Below the pieces are notes generated by a model, which ran no database searches, had not been told where the DNA came from, and was given only the letters and a program-made list of their open reading frames with translations. This document shows, piece by piece, positions 51,491 through 62,300 of a DNA stretch of 64,000 nt (its first letter is position 1; every line of letters starts with the position of its first letter). The position numbers and the translations under genes were made by a program. The DNA is from Lewinella sp. W8 (GTDB lineage Bacteria > Bacteroidota > Bacteroidia > Chitinophagales > Saprospiraceae), in the NCBI RefSeq assembly GCF_004375085.3, contig NZ_SNAQ03000013.1, positions 135,208 to 199,207 on the forward strand, written 5' to 3'.

Positions 51491-54016
51491 TTATTGGGTG
51501 CCGAAACAACCATTGGTGCCTTCCCCAATTACGAACTCCATTTTGTCGGAAAGGTGCCAAGAATACGTTTCGTTAAATACATCCCAGTTGTAACCACTGT
51601 CTTGTGATCCGAGTGTCAGTACTAAGTTGATGCCTAAGACTATGGGCATGATGTGAAGCTCATAGGTCGTACTTTCGTAACCAGACGGGCTAAAATTGTC
51701 TTTGCATTTCAGTTCCACCGAGGCCGAAGCACTACCCAGGGCGGTCACTTGGAAAACCCCCTCGTATTCCTCATTGGTGGTGAAGCCTCCCTGAAGTGAA
51801 ATGCCACCATTGAATCCATGCTCGTAGGTTAAACCAGTTTGTTGGTACTCATTCGCGAAGTAGTACTTCTCTAGTGCTTTTTCCTCTAAGTAGTAAAGCC
51901 CTAACTCTGCCCCCCAGAAGATCCCTAGTCTCCCGATCCATAAATCAACCCCTAAACTAGGTACGGGGTAAGGCCCAAACTCTTTATTCAGAGAGGCCTT
52001 ATATGCTTTTTCAATTACGTTTAAATAGTGCCGACTACTTTCATCTTCTTTTTGAAAGTAGGATTCTTCGATCGAGGTCCCCGGTTCAAATTCATCAAGA
52101 AATTGGTCCAAATAGGTGCCCCCGAGTCCGATGTCATCCATAAAGGACTCTATGTCATTTTTTGCGGCGAAAATAACCGACAAAAATTGAAAAAACGTTG
52201 GGCTCTCACTGATGACTTCCTCACCGTTCAGGATGATTGTTCCCAAAGACCCCAGGTCTCTGGTACGGTCAAAGCGAGAGTCTCGGACGAATGCGATATT
52301 GACCTTTTGGTGTTCCTGGGCAACAATTTGGCTGTTCTCAAACTCCCTAAATGCCCGGACCCCCGCTTCGTAATGGTTCTCATCTACGTCTCCTACGTCG
52401 GGGTTAAATACCCAGGCACCAGGGAAGGCAGAACTATTGTACAATACGGAGAATTCTCCTTCCCGGTGGTAGGTGGTGGCTGGTTCTGGGGAAACGTCCC
52501 ACAGGTTGAGTCCGGGTGAGCCAAAATACCATATCGGTTCTACGCCGGTAGCCCCGGCGTTACCGGACTCCCCCCAGTAATCCTCCGGTTGGGGAGGTCC
52601 TCCTTCCCAAACGATTTCGTACCGAATCTTACGCGACAGGTCATTGTCGTTGGACACGATGAATAGAGTGTCGTTTCTTCCACCGGGGTAGTCGCCGTCA
52701 AAACCGCCAAGGGCAATCCTATCCGTATTTATGGTGCCGGTTTCACTATCGTGAGACATGGCCCTTAGACCCAGTATTTTGATCGGACATTTAATTTGAA
52801 TTCTTTTCGTTCTTGTAATGATGGTTTGGTTCCCCCTTATCAGGTGAAACCTAAGGTCCACGTAGTCACACTGGTCCTCTAAACGCGACCACTCCAGAAT
52901 ATTGTAATCGTTAGGCCCTAGACTCCACATATAGCTCGAGATGCTCCCGTAGGCGGTGAGAACGTCCGTCTGGAGTTTTAAACTGGGGTGGAAGTTGAAA
53001 TAGGTTTTGTTGTTTTTCATCTCCAGGTTGATGGAGATATCTTCGTGACTTTCCATCACGTAATCCTCGTAAATGCCAAGGTCTAACTGAGGGTTTACGG
53101 GGTAGAACCAGACGGTACTTGTTTCACCTCCGTAGGTGGCAACAAGTTTGGCTAGACCGCCAAAATGGTTATGCTTAATGCTGAGATTGGCTCGTCCCTG
53201 GCTGGTGCTTGTAATTATTGGGCCTGCTCCTGGAATTTGTTCTGCTTCAAACCAACTCAGGTTGCTCACCGGATAGTTCTGATTGATGAGAATGTCCACC
53301 TCTTGTAGTTGAGCTAGCTGAGTCTCAATGATCTCATCAGGAAGGTGGAAATAGAAGATGGTGTCGCCATCGTAATAGTTATCTCCCTCATAAGCAATTG
53401 TTCCATTAATTACGTAATTGGGGTCCGTTAAAGCAGCAATTAACTCCTCCACGTAGTCGGCGAGATAGATGTCGTTTCCACTGATATCTCCGGCGGCCAA
53501 CAGTTCGGGGTCGGGAATTATTTGTTCCACGATTTTCTTATCCCGCTTTGGCACACTACTCCCAAATTGGAAAAATTTCCGCACCTCGTATTCCTCTTCG
53601 CCACTGGCGTTTAAACTAATGGCCACGGCGTAAATAATATGTATAGTGTTGGCCACGCTTGTCGTTGAGGTGATCGCATGATGGATCGCAGTATTCACTG
53701 CGGCTTCTCGATCTGCCTGACTTGGAGGCGTGAATCCGGCAGGATTGGGCATTTGCAAAAAATCATCAAGCGGCTCATCAGTATACTCAAGGTATCGATC
53801 ACGTACCGTGACAAAATTAGTGACGTAACTGATTCTGACGTCTCGTCCGGGTAGTTCCGTAGACAACCGGCCAGAAGCATCATTTACCGCCGTCTCACTC
53901 AGGAAGGAAGCTTCGTTCAACAATTGAACATTGTTTTGTGCTACTGCTGGGAACCAGGACATCGCCATCAGTATCAACCAACATAAATGCCGGTAAAGCA
54001 TGTATCTATTACTCAT
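51491..54016 (-). CDS. large exported protein of unknown family
   Basis: 841 residues. The ATG at 54016 overlaps the upstream stop within AATGAGTAAT; an ATG at 54001 is the alternative. The signal peptide is LCWLILMAMSWFPAVAQNN. No domain is recognised. The middle contains beta-rich stretches with YMWSLGPNDYNILEW (PKD-like in look), and the C-terminal part has alternating strands (GLTYEHGFNGGISLQGGFTTNEEYEGVFQVTALGSASASVELKCKD) consistent with a beta-sandwich or barrel, ending IGEGTNGCFGTQ. It has no T9SS sorting domain. The gene is somewhat more AT-rich than those downstream. Confidence 0.78.
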   Translation of the reverse strand: MSNRYMLYRHLCWLILMAMSWFPAVAQNNVQLLNEASFLSETAVNDASGRLSTELPGRDVRISYVTNFVTVRDRYLEYTDEPLDDFLQMPNPAGFTPPSQADREAAVNTAIHHAITSTTSVANTIHIIYAVAISLNASGEEEYEVRKFFQFGSSVPKRDKKIVEQIIPDPELLAAGDISGNDIYLADYVEELIAALTDPNYVINGTIAYEGDNYYDGDTIFYFHLPDEIIETQLAQLQEVDILINQNYPVSNLSWFEAEQIPGAGPIITSTSQGRANLSIKHNHFGGLAKLVATYGGETSTVWFYPVNPQLDLGIYEDYVMESHEDISINLEMKNNKTYFNFHPSLKLQTDVLTAYGSISSYMWSLGPNDYNILEWSRLEDQCDYVDLRFHLIRGNQTIITRTKRIQIKCPIKILGLRAMSHDSETGTINTDRIALGGFDGDYPGGRNDTLFIVSNDNDLSRKIRYEIVWEGGPPQPEDYWGESGNAGATGVEPIWYFGSPGLNLWDVSPEPATTYHREGEFSVLYNSSAFPGAWVFNPDVGDVDENHYEAGVRAFREFENSQIVAQEHQKVNIAFVRDSRFDRTRDLGSLGTIILNGEEVISESPTFFQFLSVIFAAKNDIESFMDDIGLGGTYLDQFLDEFEPGTSIEESYFQKEDESSRHYLNVIEKAYKASLNKEFGPYPVPSLGVDLWIGRLGIFWGAELGLYYLEEKALEKYYFANEYQQTGLTYEHGFNGGISLQGGFTTNEEYEGVFQVTALGSASASVELKCKDNFSPSGYESTTYELHIMPIVLGINLVLTLGSQDSGYNWDVFNETYSWHLSDKMEFVIGEGTNGCFGTQ

Positions 54017-57000
54017 TAACGAGGAAGTTATACTTTTGAGCTAAGAGGATTTTGGCTTCGGCAATCAGCGGAGTGCGGTCGAAATCAGGACCACTATCTC
54101 CATCATACCAAATGGCTGATACCATATTGTGGATCGGGGTAAATACATCGGTATCACCAGTTCTTTGGGGAAGGGCGAAATTCTTTATGTCCATTACCCC
54201 CGGTAGCTTTGGTTCGGTGTTTACAAACATATCAACTTCGGTCAACGTAAGGGCGGCGGTGCGAACCCCAACCGCATTGTTTCCAAACTGTGTCACACCA
54301 GTAGTACCACCACCACCGGGGTCTAATGTTGTTGCCTCCCCTAAGTAATTAGGTGTATTTGGAGTTGGTGTTAGCGTTGGGAAATTGGAATTTAGGGTAG
54401 CCCTGGCATTTTGATAGTTAGTTAGGACACCCGGTAGCGTTGGGCCCCGTTCATCGGCTAATTCTATCATTGCCTCCCGAATTATGTCCACGGTCAAACT
54501 CGTGACAATTTGGGTGTCAAGAGATTCTACAATAGAATCCAAGTTTTCCCCGATATAGGTCATTAACGAATCTAAACGATCAGTACAACCAGCCGCCACT
54601 GGGTCATCAGGGTTTTGTTCAAAACAATCCAGAATAGCATTTATGGTATCCTGAAGCGATTGTGGTAGATGATTTTGGCAACAATTCATGAGACTGTCAA
54701 GGATTTCAACCTGCTGATCAGCCAAGGCTCCATCTAGTGCCTCCAGTCCAGAAATTATCTCGTTCAGAAGACTATCCGCCCAGGGCGGAAGCACCTCAAT
54801 GCCGAAACCGGTAGCCTCCAGGAAACCGCCCACCATGCGGTATTCGTCGTTGACGAAAATACCGTCGAAGACGAATTGCATTTTGGCTTTGTTAAAGTAG
54901 GGAACCCGAATTTCTCCCACGCCGCTGAATACTCCCCCGCCACCGGTCACCTCCGTAATGACTACGGGGAAATCGAAGGCCCAGATCGTATCCCCGGGGA
55001 ATAAGGCCGGAAGGGGCGTTTCGTTCGTCAGGTCCACCACCGTCGCCAAACCACAAACGTAAAGGCCATTGTTCAGGCTGGGTTTCTTCATCAGGAAGGA
55101 ATCCTGTGGGGCCGGACGAACGGTGGTGCCGTTCTGACAAAGCTCCGTCACCTGATAATCATAGATGGCGTTGCCCAGTAGGTTTTCCAGGACGACGTAG
55201 GGCTCGGTGACGTTCAGGAACGCCCAGCTGGCCCCCGGATCGTCGGCCAGCTTATACTTGAACTCGTAGTCGTTGATGCCGTTACTGGGCGTCCAGCTGA
55301 TGGCGATCGAGGATCGACTCAGGGATTCTTCCACAAAATCGTAGGGCTGTGCGCAGTGGTCGGTGCGGAAGATATACCAGGGGGTGTACTCGTGCCACGC
55401 GGCCGAACCCGTAATCGGTGCACCTGCGCTCGCGCCCAAAGCTACCCAATCTTCCATGGTCAGATAGCCGTTTGGCCCCGCGTCAAATTCACTCTGGTTG
55501 ATGCGGGCCTTGATGCGCACGCGATATTCCGTGTTGGCCCGCAGACCGGTGAAGGTGTGAAACTCCTCCGTCGTGGTGACGGAATCCCGGTAGATGCCGG
55601 AAGTAACCGTGGACTGGCCGGCCGGCGTCCGGTTCCCGATTCCCCCCTGCCGGCTTTCCGTCCTTCCCGGCGCCTGCTCCGATCCCATCGTGGTTTGTCC
55701 GGTACTCAGTGGCTCCAGGCTTTCAATCACGACCCGGTATTCCTCCAGGCAGAAGGTCACCCGATCCCAATTGATGGTGGCTTCCTGCTCCAGCACGTTC
55801 GTTACCCAGGCGGTATCGGGTACGTCGGGCCGGCACAGGGTTTTGAAGTCGAGGACGTCCGTGTAGTCGGTCCAACCGTAGGTCGGGCATTCGGCCCGGA
55901 CGACTACTTTGTATCGACGATTCGGGGAAAGCTGCTCAAACACCTTGCTCGGGTCCGTGGTGATGAAGGTTTGCCAGCTGGCGTAGGGGTTGGGGGGTGG
56001 GGCCGCCGGCCCCGGGCTAGCCGGTATTCGGGGACTGCCCGGGATAAGGCCGCCATTTCGGTTGGGGGTTGCCGGTTGTTGGGGCGTTCCCGGAGGCCCC
56101 GGAGGCGAGGAGGGATTACCTACCGATGGATTGCTGCGGGGCGGCCCCGGAGATTCTCCGCCACCCGGAAGGGGCACGGCCGTCTGCTGGGCGGCCGTCG
56201 GAACGGCACTGTAGGTGTCGAGGAAGCGCACCTCCCAGCGGGTGACGGTCCCCGTTACGTCCCAGCGGACGTCGGCCCGGTCATGGGTGAGATGCGCCAG
56301 ACCGAGGTTTTCCGGCACCAGGCATTTGACCGGAGTGTCAAATTGCAGCGTGTCCGACCATACGCTGAACTGCCCGGCCTCACAGCGGGTCCGCACCCGG
56401 ATTTCGTAGGTAGCCAAATCATCCAGATTCAACAGGTCTACCTCTCCGGTGGGCGAGCTGATGGTCGTCCAGCTACTATCACCGAGGAGTCGGTAACTGA
56501 ACTCATGGGACTGGGCCGTCGGGGAGAGCCCGGCGATAAAGGCCCGGGCGGACTCGTAGGTCAGTTCATCCACGGCAAGCTGCTCGGGAGGGGCACATAA
56601 CAGCGTGAAGGTGGCTACGGGCGCCCATTCACTCAAGTTTACGCCGCAGTCCGATTGCAGCTGAAATTCGTACCGTGCACCGCCTTCGAGTTCCTGGAGG
56701 TGAACGAGGCTGTCCAGATTGTCAATAATTTCCCAGGGCGTAGACGTTGGGGTGGAGGCTCCGCCGGGGAAAGGCATCCTCCCCATTTGGTCGCGTCCGG
56801 TACGCGGACTGGAGGTTCCCCCCAACCGCCGGTACCGTAGCGTGGTCGTCAGGGCGTTTTGGCCCTCCTGCCACCCAATGGTGGCGGCCGTGGCCAGAAT
56901 CGGATCAACCAGCCCGTTGAAGGGCTCGCCACAGGGGGGAAGCGTCCGGAAGGTGAGGATATCGGTTTCGTCGGACCAAACCCCCAGGGTACACCAAAAC

Positions 57001-59372
57001 CGCATCTTGACCTCGTAGGTGGTGTCCGCCAGTAAGCCGGTGAGCGTAGCGTTGGGACTGTCCAGCTCATCCAGCAACACCCAGGGTCCTTCCAGGGAGT
57101 CCGCCAGGCGGTAAAATATCTGGTAGTACGCCGCATTCGCCAGGGGGACGCCGTTGATCTGAGCCCCCTCGTCAGTAATGTTTTCGGCGCTGAGCGGCTG
57201 GTTGGTGGCGCAGGCCAGGCTAAATTCCACCGGGGGAGACCAGGCCGACCAGAGGGAATCAAAACACACGTTCCGGATTTGTGCGCCGTAGACCACCTGA
57301 GGCGATAATTTGGGCGTTTCGGAAAGCTGATCCGGTCCGTAGGGCTGCCCGAGTGGGCTAAAGTCAACGAGATTGTTGATCCCAAGACTGTCGTATCCGG
57401 GGAAGGCCCTCATGCCGTATCGGAGTTCTACTTCCCGGTCGCCCAAACTCGAAGTATCGTATCCGAGCAAGGCCTTTTTGAAGTCGAGCGCCAGGAGCTC
57501 CAGGTCGTACTCGGCCGGACAGCCGCCGAAGGGGGGCAGATCCCGACAAACCGGCTCATTGAAACGACATTCCGCACAGACTTTCAGGGTGTAGGACTGT
57601 CCCGGTAGCCTTCCGGTAATCGTATAGCTTCCCTGCTCGTAGGCAAGTACTGCAATTCGTTCGGGACCACTACGATCCGCGAGTTGCCAGATCAGCGTGA
57701 AACTGTCGTTGGCCGAGGTGACGCCTTCGGGGTAAGTCCAGGCCAGATCGAGGGTGGTTGCCGTACTGTCCGGGCGAGTAAAGTTGAGGGCGAGGAGGCA
57801 CTCCTCGTCGACCCCTTCAAAGGTGGCGTTCCACTGGTAGCACTCTTCGGTTCCGTCCGGACACAACTTGCACAGCTGAATTTCGTAGGTTTTGCCGGCC
57901 ATGAGCCCATCGATGGTGGCCTGAATGGCGCCGGCGGGTAGGCGCAAGCTGTCTACGGTCGGGGGGGAGCTGGAGGTGGGCGACGGAGCGCTGGTGCGAG
58001 GGGCGGCCCGAGGAGCAGGGACCTGGGTTCTGCCCCGCCCCTGACGCTGGGGTGCGTTTGGTGAAGGGGCCGGGTTCGGGGATGGCAACGGACCGGAGAC
58101 CACTTCCTTCCAGGTTAAGCGAAAGCCAGTTGCCTGCCCGATGCTGTCCCAGCTGATACTCAGGGCATCGTCGGCCACGGGAACCGTAATGGGGTTCAGG
58201 AAGGGGCCGCAGTCGTTGATCGGGTCGATGGTCTCAAACGTTACGTAGTCGCACCGCAGTGACCCATCCTGACAAACGATGCAAAGTTCTGCTTCGTAGG
58301 CCGTTTCCTCCTGGAGTTGCTCAATTAAGGAGGAGGTTCCATCTATTTGTGGCGAGGGGAGCGCCGTCCATTCGGGGGCTTCGATGGGGCGATACCGTAA
58401 CTGATATCCCCCCAGACCAAGGGTGTCATCAACTGCCCAGCCCAGTTCGGCCTGATTGGCGGCGAGGTCCTGCACGAAAAAGCGTTCAATGGAAGGGCAG
58501 CTTAACGGATCGTTGGTTTCCCCGTATTCGAAGATGCCGGGATTACTGTATCCATTATTGATGAAGGCCCGGACTCCCGTGCGGTCCCTGACCTGAACCC
58601 GCCAGACGTAGGTTTCCCCTTCCACTACTCTCGAATCGTAATTGGTGTACACGTACCGGGGGACCATGGAAGTGATCGGAGGAGTAATCGGTGGGGTGCT
58701 GTTGATGATTTGATCGAGAGCAAGGCCGGGGACTTTTCGCCAGATTTCTACGATATACTCATCTTCGCCCGGTTGGGGAATATGCCGCGGGGTCCAGCGG
58801 AAGTCGATTACCGTCTGGGGCAGGACATCCTGCTCTCCCAGCGGTGCCACCAATTCCGGTGGATACCGCTGTTGTACGAAGCGGGTAGCGCAGGCCGGAT
58901 TGGATACCGGTGGCGCGTCAAATCGGTTAAGGTCGTAAAATTCCGCACAGATGGTGATGGGGCCATCGGGGAGGTTTCCGCCATTGTTCAGGGTGTTGTC
59001 GAGGCCGAAACCACTGACATCCAGATTATTCAGGTTAAAGTAGGGCGCCAGGTCGGGACCCCGCAGGATCAGGGGCTGCCCCCGGTTAAGCGTAATGGGT
59101 TGTTGAAAAAGCTGGGTGTTGTTTTGCGCAAAAAAACCGTCTCCCTCAATGGTGATGCGCAAAAAGCCCTGGTAGGAAGGGCGATTATCCACCAGGGTGA
59201 GCACCACGAGCAAATTGCCTTCCCGGGCGTAATCCTCCAGGTAGGGGCTTGGGTTAATTAACGTTACGGACGCCCTGACCGGAAAGTTTTGGCCAAGCAA
59301 ATACCCCCCCGTTGAAACCACGAACAGAATCGTGATCCCCCACAAAATAAAGGGCCGGAATGTGTGCATCAT
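54009..59372 (-). CDS. TANFOR-type FN3 repeat protein with proline-rich loop insertions
   Basis: 1787 residues. After the signal peptide comes a TANFOR-like N-terminal domain (SVTLINPSPYLEDYAREGNLLVVLTLVDN...YQGFLRITIEGDGFFAQNN...LRGPDLAPYFNLNNLDVSG). Then about eight FN3-like domains follow, each with a CxxC-like spot (ELCIVCQDG, QLCKLCPDG, KVCAECRFN). Four domains carry long Pro/Gly/Ser/Arg-rich insertions at one matching loop. The C-terminal 370 residues have another beta domain (GVGEIRVPYFNKAKMQFVFDGIFVND) and a helical Asp/Glu/Leu-rich part. Family function is unknown; TANFOR proteins are exported in Bacteroidota. An ATG at 59369 is equally possible. Confidence 0.85.
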   Translation of the reverse strand: MMHTFRPFILWGITILFVVSTGGYLLGQNFPVRASVTLINPSPYLEDYAREGNLLVVLTLVDNRPSYQGFLRITIEGDGFFAQNNTQLFQQPITLNRGQPLILRGPDLAPYFNLNNLDVSGFGLDNTLNNGGNLPDGPITICAEFYDLNRFDAPPVSNPACATRFVQQRYPPELVAPLGEQDVLPQTVIDFRWTPRHIPQPGEDEYIVEIWRKVPGLALDQIINSTPPITPPITSMVPRYVYTNYDSRVVEGETYVWRVQVRDRTGVRAFINNGYSNPGIFEYGETNDPLSCPSIERFFVQDLAANQAELGWAVDDTLGLGGYQLRYRPIEAPEWTALPSPQIDGTSSLIEQLQEETAYEAELCIVCQDGSLRCDYVTFETIDPINDCGPFLNPITVPVADDALSISWDSIGQATGFRLTWKEVVSGPLPSPNPAPSPNAPQRQGRGRTQVPAPRAAPRTSAPSPTSSSPPTVDSLRLPAGAIQATIDGLMAGKTYEIQLCKLCPDGTEECYQWNATFEGVDEECLLALNFTRPDSTATTLDLAWTYPEGVTSANDSFTLIWQLADRSGPERIAVLAYEQGSYTITGRLPGQSYTLKVCAECRFNEPVCRDLPPFGGCPAEYDLELLALDFKKALLGYDTSSLGDREVELRYGMRAFPGYDSLGINNLVDFSPLGQPYGPDQLSETPKLSPQVVYGAQIRNVCFDSLWSAWSPPVEFSLACATNQPLSAENITDEGAQINGVPLANAAYYQIFYRLADSLEGPWVLLDELDSPNATLTGLLADTTYEVKMRFWCTLGVWSDETDILTFRTLPPCGEPFNGLVDPILATAATIGWQEGQNALTTTLRYRRLGGTSSPRTGRDQMGRMPFPGGASTPTSTPWEIIDNLDSLVHLQELEGGARYEFQLQSDCGVNLSEWAPVATFTLLCAPPEQLAVDELTYESARAFIAGLSPTAQSHEFSYRLLGDSSWTTISSPTGEVDLLNLDDLATYEIRVRTRCEAGQFSVWSDTLQFDTPVKCLVPENLGLAHLTHDRADVRWDVTGTVTRWEVRFLDTYSAVPTAAQQTAVPLPGGGESPGPPRSNPSVGNPSSPPGPPGTPQQPATPNRNGGLIPGSPRIPASPGPAAPPPNPYASWQTFITTDPSKVFEQLSPNRRYKVVVRAECPTYGWTDYTDVLDFKTLCRPDVPDTAWVTNVLEQEATINWDRVTFCLEEYRVVIESLEPLSTGQTTMGSEQAPGRTESRQGGIGNRTPAGQSTVTSGIYRDSVTTTEEFHTFTGLRANTEYRVRIKARINQSEFDAGPNGYLTMEDWVALGASAGAPITGSAAWHEYTPWYIFRTDHCAQPYDFVEESLSRSSIAISWTPSNGINDYEFKYKLADDPGASWAFLNVTEPYVVLENLLGNAIYDYQVTELCQNGTTVRPAPQDSFLMKKPSLNNGLYVCGLATVVDLTNETPLPALFPGDTIWAFDFPVVITEVTGGGGVFSGVGEIRVPYFNKAKMQFVFDGIFVNDEYRMVGGFLEATGFGIEVLPPWADSLLNEIISGLEALDGALADQQVEILDSLMNCCQNHLPQSLQDTINAILDCFEQNPDDPVAAGCTDRLDSLMTYIGENLDSIVESLDTQIVTSLTVDIIREAMIELADERGPTLPGVLTNYQNARATLNSNFPTLTPTPNTPNYLGEATTLDPGGGGTTGVTQFGNNAVGVRTAALTLTEVDMFVNTEPKLPGVMDIKNFALPQRTGDTDVFTPIHNMVSAIWYDGDSGPDFDRTPLIAEAKILLAQKYNFLVNE

Positions 59373-59381
59373 GGGCGTGCT

Positions 59382-62300
59382 TTAATTAACCCTGATGTGC
59401 CTGAGGTACACCAGACTGTTTTCAGTTTGTACTACCAGGGTGTGGGTTCCGGTAGGAAGGTTGGGCAAATTGTAGGAAGCTTCCACTACCGACGAACCGG
59501 AGAAATTTCTCCGTTCCACCAACTGCCCATCCAGGTTGAAGATGAACAGCGAAACGGGGAGTTCTCCACCAAGCTCTACGTTCACCTGGAAGACTCCCAT
59601 GTGCGGGTTGGGAAACAGTTCCACGGTACGGATTTCTCCTCCGGTCTGCAGTGTGTCGTAAAGTTGCAGGCTGTCGGGACTTTCGAATACGGTGATGGTG
59701 CGGGAAACAAAGCCTTTACATCCACCGGAAAAGGCTTCCAGACCAATGTCGTAGGTGCCGGGCTCCGCAAAACTTAACCACTGTTGATTAACGTTAGACC
59801 CCAGGTCGGAAATGGTATTCTCGTCAAAAATCCATCGGACCGAGTCCGGTTGGGGCCAACTGATGTCAATGGCTGCCGTCGAGTCATTGATCAGTGCCCG
59901 ATCGGGGATCAGGAAGTCAACGAGGAATTCTTCTTCGGAAGCGAAGTCAACGAAGAAGGTATCCAGGAAGGAGCAGCCATCTTCCGCGACGGCGCTAAGC
60001 TGATGAAGCCCTTCTTGTCGGGTGATTAAATTAGTGCCCGCCAGGGTCGTGCCGTCGGGCAACTGCCAGGTATAGGTCAGCCCCTCTGCGATGGTGTCCA
60101 GCGAAATCATGATGGAAGACTGGGCGCATACGGCCGTATCTTCAACCATGGCGTCAACCGCCGCAAAATCGGCCCTCTCCTCCAGGGAAATGACCAGGGT
60201 GTCCGTACAATTACGGTCATCAAACAGGACAACCTGGTACGCTCCGGCGGCCAGATTGTTCCTTTCGGCGGCAGAAACACCGTCAGACCACCGGAAATCG
60301 TAAGCTCCCTGGCCACCCATCGCCGATAGAAACACCAGACCATCTTCTCCCCGATAACATGCCGGAGGAGCCAGCGTGTCAACGGTCATTTCAAGTGGAT
60401 CGAGGCCAGCAATATTGACTTCGATGCTGTCCGTACGGCAGGGGGCCAGGGTATCCTGAATGCGGAGCCAGTAGTTTCCACTCGTCAGGCCGGTGAAGGC
60501 ATCTACGTCCACGAATTCCTCCATGCCGGGAAGGGCAAAGACCAGGGAGCCACTGGCCGCGGAGAGTAGCATCGCCCCATCATCTCCGGCACATCCGGTA
60601 GCGTCAAGGGTAGTGACCTCGTCCAGGTAGGGGGCCGTGCCAGGGTATTGGCCAATCTCAAACTGACCGTATTCAACCGAGCAATCAACGTCGTCACCGG
60701 CGACGAGGAGCAGATAAGTTCCCGAAGGTAGATTGTCAAAGTTGCCTTGCTGCTGCCAGGTCAATCCGTTATCGATGCTGAATTGTTGTCCTTCCTCGCC
60801 AACAACCTGTAGAGAACCAGAGGCTTCCTGGCAAAGGGTATCCTGCCGGAGCAAAACGCTGTCAATTTGCGGGGAGAATCCACTGGGTAGTACTATTTCT
60901 TCTAGCCAGTTAATACAGGAGGTGTCCTCCACAAATCGTACTCCCGGGAAATAAGTTCCGGATGGTAAACCTTCGAAGGCTAACTGACTGCTCCAGGTAA
61001 GTCCGTCTACCGTGAATTCTGCGGGGGCAGTCTGATTGTAGGTGAAAACAATGGCGCCATCCTGTCCCCCGCAAGATTCGGGGGCCGTTACCTGAAGGTC
61101 ATCAAGTTCCGGGGGAGTATCACCTCCTACCACAATGGGAAGGTTCCAGGCAAAAGAACATCCGTTGTCCGTTTCTTCCAGCTCAGCGGTATAGGTGCCT
61201 GGGGCAAGATTGACGAACCGTAAACTATCTTGCCAGGGGCCTCCTTCGAGCCTTATCCGGTAGTTGCCGAGATTGTCGCCGGTAAAGGTGACCTCCCCGT
61301 CAGCAAGTCCACAATTGGAGTTAGATACAACCGTCACGGAAGTAAGGGATGCCTGGTTGTCGGTTGCCAGAATGTATACGCGTTCCGGGTCAAGAAAACA
61401 CCCCGTAAGGGTATCCATTACCTCAACCTGATAGGCCCCGCTGAACAGTTCGGTAAATACGGGGTTGGGGGAAAATGATTGTCCCCCATCTACACTATAC
61501 ATGTAGTGCTCACTATTGCTGAGGGGTTGCAAACGGATCGTACCGGACCCGGTATCACAGGAAGTAGGTGCGTCAACGAAGGGCCCTAGGATGGCGATAC
61601 TGGATGCGTCGGTAATGCTCACGGGATCTCCGATGAGGATACATCCATTTCCATCAAGGCGCCGGGCGTAAGTGGAATAATTACCGGCTGGCAGCGAATC
61701 GAAACTGGAGGAAGCCTGCCAATTGACGCCAAAATCCAGCGAGTATTCAAATTCTTCTGGGTTTTCCCCAACGAAACTTATACCACCAAATTCGAAGGCA
61801 CAACCAATGGGAGGGGAGACTACTACCGAGGCAAAAGCTTCGTCCAGGCTTCCTTCACAGCCGGGTGCACCGATAATGGCCGTGCAAATATCTGGACTGA
61901 TACAACCATTCTGGTCGGTTACCCGAATGGAGTATTCTCCGGGGGGGAGATCTCCAATAAGGTTTTCCCCCGATCCGCCTCCCACGGTGCTGGAGACCAT
62001 CTCACTTTCGTACTGTATCCGATATTCAGCGGTGCCACCTTCAATGAAAATAGATAGTTGACCGTCGGCTACTTCCGGGCCGGTTGCGTTTAACCCACTG
62101 CACGACACTGTAATCGGAGGAGGGCTAATAATTTCGAAGCTGTTTACCGCGAAACATCCCGTGTTGTCGGTAATGGAAACGGTGTAGTTTCCTGGGGGTA
62201 GGTCTGAGCGATCTTCGTCAGTACTTCCGTCGGACCAACGAACCTGAAACGGCGCTTCTCCGTCCGTGATGTCTATTTCTATGCCCCCATCATTGCTGTC

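Noticed and set aside
55356..56600. 414-codon open frame on the plus strand, rich in Arg and Gly
   Set aside because: It is the reverse of the GC-rich FN3 and proline-loop coding region of the TANFOR gene.
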